DNA of 9,820 nt, from NCBI GenBank assembly GCA_026392575.1, contig JAPLBU010000164.1, forward strand, positions 1 through 9,820. The letters are read 5' to 3'. The notes under the pieces are model-generated. The model was not told the origin of the DNA. It made no database searches and saw nothing but the letters and a program-made list of their open reading frames with translations. Within the stretch, counting starts at the first letter, position 1, and each line of letters begins with the position of its first letter. The position numbers were made by a program, and so were the translations under genes. This DNA is from Actinomycetota bacterium. GTDB taxonomy: Bacteria > Actinomycetota > Actinomycetes > S36-B12. Below, one piece after another: positions 6,227 through 9,820 of this stretch.

Positions 6227-7438
6227 TCAGGTCTGGCGCAGGTCGAGCACGGTCACGCTCTCGCCAGCCGCAATGCTGGTGGTGTCGGCCGGGATGTCGA
6301 TGAGGGCATCCGCGCCTGCGAGGCCACCCATCACATGGGAGCCCTGTCCCTGACCCGAAGGGACGACGGCCGTCGGCGACACGAACCGCGCGCGCGCGAA
6401 CTGTCGCTTGCCCGCCGGCGACGTGAGCGACTCCTCGCAGACCACTGTCAGCTCCGGGCGCAGAAGATCGGTCAGCCCGCGCATCCGACGGATCGCCGGT
6501 CGGACGAAGGCCTCGAATGAGATGTAGCTGCTCACCGGGTTCCCCGGCAGGGTGATGATGGGCACCTCTTCCTCACCCACGAAACCGTGACCCTGCGGCA
6601 TGCCGGGGTTCATCGCACCCTTGGTGAATTCGACCGTGCCCAGCCTGCTCAGCACCGCCTTCACCGTGTCGTAGGCACCCATGCTCACGCCGCCGCTCGT
6701 CAGGATCAGGTCGCAGCGATGAAGCTGGTCCTCGACCGCCTCAAGGAACTGCGCATCGTCGTCGACGATCGGGCCGACGCGATAGGCATCGGCGCCCGCC
6801 TCCCGGCAGGCAGCCACCAGGAGGTAGCTGTTGCTGTCGCTAATCAGTCCGTGGCGCAGCGGCAGACCCGGTTCGACGAGTTCCGATCCGGTGGAGATCA
6901 CGGCGATGCGAGGACGTGGATGGACGTAGACGAGGCCGCAGCCGACCGCGGCCAGAATCGCGACCTGACGCGCGCCAATCAGGGTGCCATCGGCCAGCAC
7001 GACCTCGCCCGCCACGACATCCTCGGCGGCCCGCCGGATGTATGCGCCGACGTCGACGCCCTGCGAGACGGCGACGGACTCCGCTCCGGCATCTGTGCGC
7101 TCGACCGGAACGACAGCATCGGCGCCCTCGGGCATCGGGGCTCCGGTCATGATCCGCACGGCCGTCCCGCTGACCACGGTCTCGGTGGATCGGTAGCCGG
7201 CCGGCACGTCGTCGATCACCCTGAGCGTCACCGGCGTCTCGGTCGTCGCCGATGCGACGTCTGCCGCGAGGACGGCGTAACCGTCCATCGAGGAGTTGTC
7301 GAATGACGGCAACGGCCAGGGGGCAGCGACATCGCGGGCCAGGACGCAACCATGCGCCGATGCCAGCGGAAGTTCGAGCGGTGCCAGCACGCCGATGCCC
7401 GCAAGGACGTTGCGGCGGTATTCCTCGACACTCAGCAC
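6227..7438 (-). CDS. moeA: Molybdopterin molybdenumtransferase MoeA
   Basis: Inserts molybdate into adenylylated molybdopterin, the last common step of molybdenum cofactor synthesis, in the cytoplasm. With GTG 7438 as start it is 403 residues, the normal length; the frame stays open for 39 codons further upstream but those overlap the cupin gene out of frame and look non-coding. Conserved elements in order: SFDNSSMDGYAV (46-56, D52), TGAPMPEGADAVVPVE (98-113), RAAEDVVAG (136-144), ISTGSELVEPG (181-191), ISDSNSYLL (199-207), LTSGGVSMGAYDTVK (246-260) and LPGNPVSSYISFEAFVRP (297-314). The small domain IV occupies about 328-403. There is no obvious ribosome binding site. It lies 43 bases after the cupin lipoprotein gene and may be co-transcribed with it. 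No other cofactor gene is in the window. Confidence 0.95.
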   Translation of the reverse strand: MLSVEEYRRNVLAGIGVLAPLELPLASAHGCVLARDVAAPWPLPSFDNSSMDGYAVLAADVASATTETPVTLRVIDDVPAGYRSTETVVSGTAVRIMTGAPMPEGADAVVPVERTDAGAESVAVSQGVDVGAYIRRAAEDVVAGEVVLADGTLIGARQVAILAAVGCGLVYVHPRPRIAVISTGSELVEPGLPLRHGLISDSNSYLLVAACREAGADAYRVGPIVDDDAQFLEAVEDQLHRCDLILTSGGVSMGAYDTVKAVLSRLGTVEFTKGAMNPGMPQGHGFVGEEEVPIITLPGNPVSSYISFEAFVRPAIRRMRGLTDLLRPELTVVCEESLTSPAGKRQFARARFVSPTAVVPSGQGQGSHVMGGLAGADALIDIPADTTSIAAGESVTVLDLRQT

Positions 7439-7481
7439 GCGAGTGACTCTAGACCGCCTGTGCGCTGGCGGAACGGGGTGG

Positions 7482-7985
7482 TTAGGGAGTCCGGTCGACC
7501 GTGTTCTTGGCACCCTTGGCACCCATGTAGACGGTGAGGAAGCGGACGGGGGCATCGCCCTTGTTGGTGCCGTTGTGCCACACGTCCTGGGCCTCCATGT
7601 ACGCAGTCCCTGCCGCGTACTCCTTCACCACGCCAGCGTCATACTCCACCGTGAGTGTTCCTTCGAGGATGTAGACGTACAGCGGCACCCTGTGCTTGTG
7701 CCACCCCGTCTCCTGACCGGACTCCAACTGGGTGAGGTAGCTCGTGACCTGTGCCGGCGTCTTCTTCGGGTAGGCGATCGATTGATCCAGGGTGGTCAGC
7801 TGCTTGACGTCCAGCAGCGTCTCGCGCCCGGCGGGCTCCCCAGCTGCCGCACTGCTGGTCCCGGCGGCAGATGCGGCTGGCTCGGCATCCCCGCCACCGC
7901 AACCCGTCAGCAGGAGGGTCGTGACCGCACTGATGGCGACCAGACTGAGGATTCCACGGAGCAACGGTGACGGTTTCGTAACCAT
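7482..7985 (-). CDS. Secreted cupin-domain lipoprotein
   Basis: A 167-residue protein with an N-terminal lipoprotein signal: basic start, hydrophobic core (about 8-26) and lipobox LLTGC with the lipidated cysteine at C29. A glycine/alanine/serine-rich linker (30-53) leads to a single cupin domain (about 78-160). H96 and H98 in GWHKHRVPLYVYILEG, together with H137 in DVWHNGTNKG, form a probable three-histidine metal site; the glutamate usually found in the first cupin motif is replaced (Y103 or nearby). It should sit on the outer face of the membrane. The enzymatic or binding role is unknown. The ATG at 7985 has only a weak ribosome binding site. It is upstream of moeA on the same strand and divergent from the next gene. 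Confidence 0.85.
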   Translation of the reverse strand: MVTKPSPLLRGILSLVAISAVTTLLLTGCGGGDAEPAASAAGTSSAAAGEPAGRETLLDVKQLTTLDQSIAYPKKTPAQVTSYLTQLESGQETGWHKHRVPLYVYILEGTLTVEYDAGVVKEYAAGTAYMEAQDVWHNGTNKGDAPVRFLTVYMGAKGAKNTVDRTP

Positions 7986-8045
7986 TTCGCCAGCCTAACG
8001 GGGGGATCCGCTGCAACGTCGGGATTTGACCGGCACACTTGCGCC

Positions 8046-8522
8046 GTGACCGACGCCGTGGACTTCGACGCGGCCCTGTGGCGTCCTGATGCCCGGGGCG
8101 GGGCGACCTTCATCACCCTGCCCTTCGATGTGAAGGCCCTGTTCGGCCGAGCACGTTGCCCTGTACGGGTGACGATCAACGACCACACCTGGCGCACCAC
8201 CACACAGGTGTACGGCAGCGATTACCACATCGTCGTCAATGCGGAGGCTCGCTCGGCAGCCGACGTGACGCACGGAGACCAGGTCCGCGTGCAGGTCAAG
8301 AAGGACGACACTGTCCGGGCAACGGAAGTACCGCCGGAGCTTGCCGCCCAGCTGCGCGCCGACCGCGAGGCCAAGGTGGCCTTCGAGGCCCTGTCCCCCT
8401 CACACCGTCGCGAGTACGCCCGCTGGGTCGCCGAGGCGAAGTTGCCGCAGACACGAGTCCGTCGATCAGTGGCCGCCACGCAGCATCTCAAGGCCGGCGT
8501 GCGCCGACCCCAGTCCGCCTAG
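8046..8522 (+). CDS. DUF1905 and YdeI/OmpD-associated domain protein
   Basis: A 158-residue cytoplasmic protein. Residues about 5-85 match the DUF1905 small beta-barrel (FDVKALFGRARCPVRVTIND, then VYGSDYHIVVNAEAR and GDQVRVQVKKDD). Residues about 95-150 match the helical YdeI/OmpD-associated (bacteriocin-protection type) domain, with PPELAAQL, FEALSPSHRREYARWVAEAK and the basic end TRVRRSVAATQHLKAG. This two-domain layout is common in Actinobacteria and its biochemical function is not known. The start is GTG 8046 with no ribosome binding site. The gene is divergent from the cupin lipoprotein (60 bases between starts) and 29 bases ahead of the membrane protein gene, with which it may form an operon. 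Confidence 0.85.
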   Translation: MTDAVDFDAALWRPDARGGATFITLPFDVKALFGRARCPVRVTINDHTWRTTTQVYGSDYHIVVNAEARSAADVTHGDQVRVQVKKDDTVRATEVPPELAAQLRADREAKVAFEALSPSHRREYARWVAEAKLPQTRVRRSVAATQHLKAGVRRPQSA

Positions 8523-8551
8523 CTCCGACCAGCGTCCGACAGACTGCGCGG

Positions 8552-9256
8552 GTGCGTACGAGCCTGGAGTTCCTCCGACCCTCGCACACGGTCCCCATCA
8601 CCCGCTGGCGCGCATCATCACGCTGGCGCACCCGGCCATCGACCTTCGCGATCCTGCTCATCGGACTGTGGCTGTTCGGGACGGGTGAGGCGATGCTCGT
8701 CGCCTCGACCCTCGGGAATGCCCCGTGGACAGTGCTCTCCCAGGGCCTGAGTTCGCGTTTTCCGATCTCCATCGGAGTGGCGACCTTCCTCGTCTCCGTC
8801 TGCGTGCTGCTGCTGTGGATCCCGCTGCGCGAGCGGCCCGGACTCGGCACGATCAGCAACGCCGTCGTGATCGCCCTTTCACTTCAGGTCATGGTCACCG
8901 TGCTGCCATCGCCCAGCAATGTCGTCGTCCGGCTCCTCATGGTGCTGGGCGGCATCATCGTCATCGGGATCGGCAGTGGCCTCTATCTCACGACGAACCT
9001 CGGACCAGGTCCGCGCGACGGCTGGATGACCGGCATCCACATCCGCACGGGCTGGCCGATCAGCGCCGTGCGCCTGGGCATCGAGGCGACTGTGCTCGTC
9101 ATCGGCTGGCTGCTCGGCGGCACCGTCGGAATCGGCACCGTGCTCTTCGCACTGTTGATCGGACCGTCGGTCGGCTACGGCCTGCGAGCTGCTGGCGCCT
9201 GGGGTGGGGCCAGCGGCGGGGTGCTCGAAGACGAGCATCCCGAGCTGGAGGCCTGA
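8552..9256 (+). CDS. YczE-like integral membrane protein
   Basis: A 234-residue protein from GTG 8552. A basic N-terminus of about 33 residues precedes hydrophobic segments at about 34-56, 68-88, 99-115, 123-142, 168-185 and 190-210. The loop LTTNLGPGPRDGWMTGIHIRTG (written here as LTTNLGPGPRDGW followed by MTGIHIRTG) and the first-helix motif FGTGEAMLVASTLGNAPWTV are typical of the YczE/YitT-like family, which has no established transport substrate. The acidic tail (EDEHPELE) is cytoplasmic or disordered. Neither this GTG nor a nearby alternative has a ribosome binding site; the frame is open further upstream but overlaps the preceding gene out of frame. It ends seven bases from the convergent helicase gene. 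Confidence 0.82.
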   Translation: MRTSLEFLRPSHTVPITRWRASSRWRTRPSTFAILLIGLWLFGTGEAMLVASTLGNAPWTVLSQGLSSRFPISIGVATFLVSVCVLLLWIPLRERPGLGTISNAVVIALSLQVMVTVLPSPSNVVVRLLMVLGGIIVIGIGSGLYLTTNLGPGPRDGWMTGIHIRTGWPISAVRLGIEATVLVIGWLLGGTVGIGTVLFALLIGPSVGYGLRAAGAWGGASGGVLEDEHPELEA

Positions 9257-9263
9257 ACTCGGG

Positions 9264-9820
9264 CTAGCGGCCCTGGTGGCGCTGGGTACCGGACGAGCGA
9301 CGTGACTTCCACGCATCAGCCGGACGCGACGAGCGGCTGGAGCGCGACGGCGCTGTACGGGTGGCCTTCGAGACGGGGGCGATCCACGGGACACCAGAGG
9401 GCTCGCGCGCACCCGTGACATCGGACAGCGTCTGGTCGCCGGGGCGAACGCGCGCAATATTGGGATCGACGCCCGCGCGCTTGGTCAGCGACGAGACCAT
9501 CCGCTGCTGCTTGGGAGATGCCAAGGTGACGACTGTGCCCGACTCACCGGCACGGGCCGTGCGACCGGCGCGGTGCAGGTAGTCCTTCGGGTCGGTCGGT
9601 GAATCGACATGCACGACCAGGCTGATGCCATCCACATGGATGCCACGGGCAGCGACGTCGGTGGCGACGAGCGCAAGGGTGTCGCCCTTGCGGAAAGCGT
9701 CGAGCGTCTTGGTGCGAACTGCCTGCGACTTGCCGCCATGCAGCGCACCGACAGCGACACCCTGCGCGGCGATGTGGTCGGCCAGCCGGTCAACACCGGC
9801 CTGAGTGCGTACGAAGAAGA
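9264..9820 (-). CDS. DEAD-box RNA helicase, C-terminal part (start beyond window)
   Basis: An ATP-dependent RNA helicase of the DEAD/SrmB-RhlE type that remodels RNA during ribosome assembly, decay or cold response. Only the last 185 codons are present. The frame is open to the window edge, so the internal GTG at 9635 is not a start. RecA-like domain 2 motifs are visible: motif IV region FFVRTQAGVDRLADHI and ALHGGKSQAVR, motif V LVATDVAARGIHVDG, and motif VI YLHRAGRTARAGESG with the arginine fingers. After the helicase core, a tail of about 75 residues ends in a serine- and arginine-rich stretch (SRSSRSSRP, then KSRRSSGTQRHQGR), which probably binds RNA. It is convergent with the YczE-like gene. 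Confidence 0.93.
   Translation of the reverse strand, partial: FFVRTQAGVDRLADHIAAQGVAVGALHGGKSQAVRTKTLDAFRKGDTLALVATDVAARGIHVDGISLVVHVDSPTDPKDYLHRAGRTARAGESGTVVTLASPKQQRMVSSLTKRAGVDPNIARVRPGDQTLSDVTGAREPSGVPWIAPVSKATRTAPSRSSRSSRPADAWKSRRSSGTQRHQGR

Noticed and set aside
7439..7555. N-terminal extension of moeA (39 codons).
   Set aside because: It overlaps the 3' end of the cupin gene, is proline- and arginine-rich without similarity to MoeA, and GTG 7438 gives the usual MoeA length.
6587..7970. Long plus-strand frames opposite moeA and the cupin gene (6587-7306 and 7296-7970).
   Set aside because: They mirror the codon structure of genes with clear conserved motifs and show no family resemblance of their own.
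8026..8031. TTGACC as a -35 element for the DUF1905 gene.
   Set aside because: A -10 at 16-18 bases downstream would fall inside the coding region, and no suitable hexamer is found there.
9254..9275. Short GGGC/GCCC stem between the convergent YczE-like and helicase genes as a bidirectional terminator.
   Set aside because: The stem is only about four base pairs, overlaps the helicase stop codon and has no T tract.

Overview
The window is a GC-rich, densely packed chromosomal segment from an actinobacterium. The evidence is many GTG starts, an ArsC of the mycothiol-linked actinobacterial type, Streptomyces-type PHO boxes (11-nt direct repeats) and a remnant of a metallophosphoesterase family common in Actinobacteria. 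Genus cannot be settled from the sequence. I see no tRNA, rRNA, CRISPR array, insertion sequence or phage gene, and no gene-free stretch longer than about 160 bases.

Left part, all on the minus strand and so read from high to low coordinates: arsI, arsC and acr3 form a tight arsenic detoxification operon with overlapping ends (4712 down to 2774). It is followed at once by pit (low-affinity phosphate permease, 2622-1441), then pstC (1346-387) and the start of pstA (390 to the window edge). Arsenate enters through phosphate carriers, so this arrangement puts uptake of phosphate and disposal of its toxic analogue side by side. ArsC would reduce As(V) to As(III), ArsI would convert methyl-As(III) to As(III), and Acr3 would export As(III).

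The most informative non-coding signals are PhoP-type operators. One near-perfect two-unit PHO box lies upstream of pstC and two lie upstream of pit. The pstC box and the distal pit box are each followed, after exactly the same distance, by the heptamer CGTAAAC. pstS is not at the head of the pst operon: pstC is its first gene. No arsR is visible, but an imperfect inverted repeat sits just upstream of arsI.

Middle part: an open reading frame at 5470-4796 keeps only the C-terminal half of a metallophosphoesterase although it has a strong ribosome binding site. It is divergent from an HD-domain protein gene (about 5622-6215). Right part: moeA (molybdopterin molybdenumtransferase) follows a cupin-domain lipoprotein gene on the minus strand. 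Divergent from these are a DUF1905/YdeI-like gene and a YczE-like membrane protein gene on the plus strand. The window ends in the C-terminal part of a DEAD-box RNA helicase on the minus strand. The right half looks like ordinary chromosomal content.
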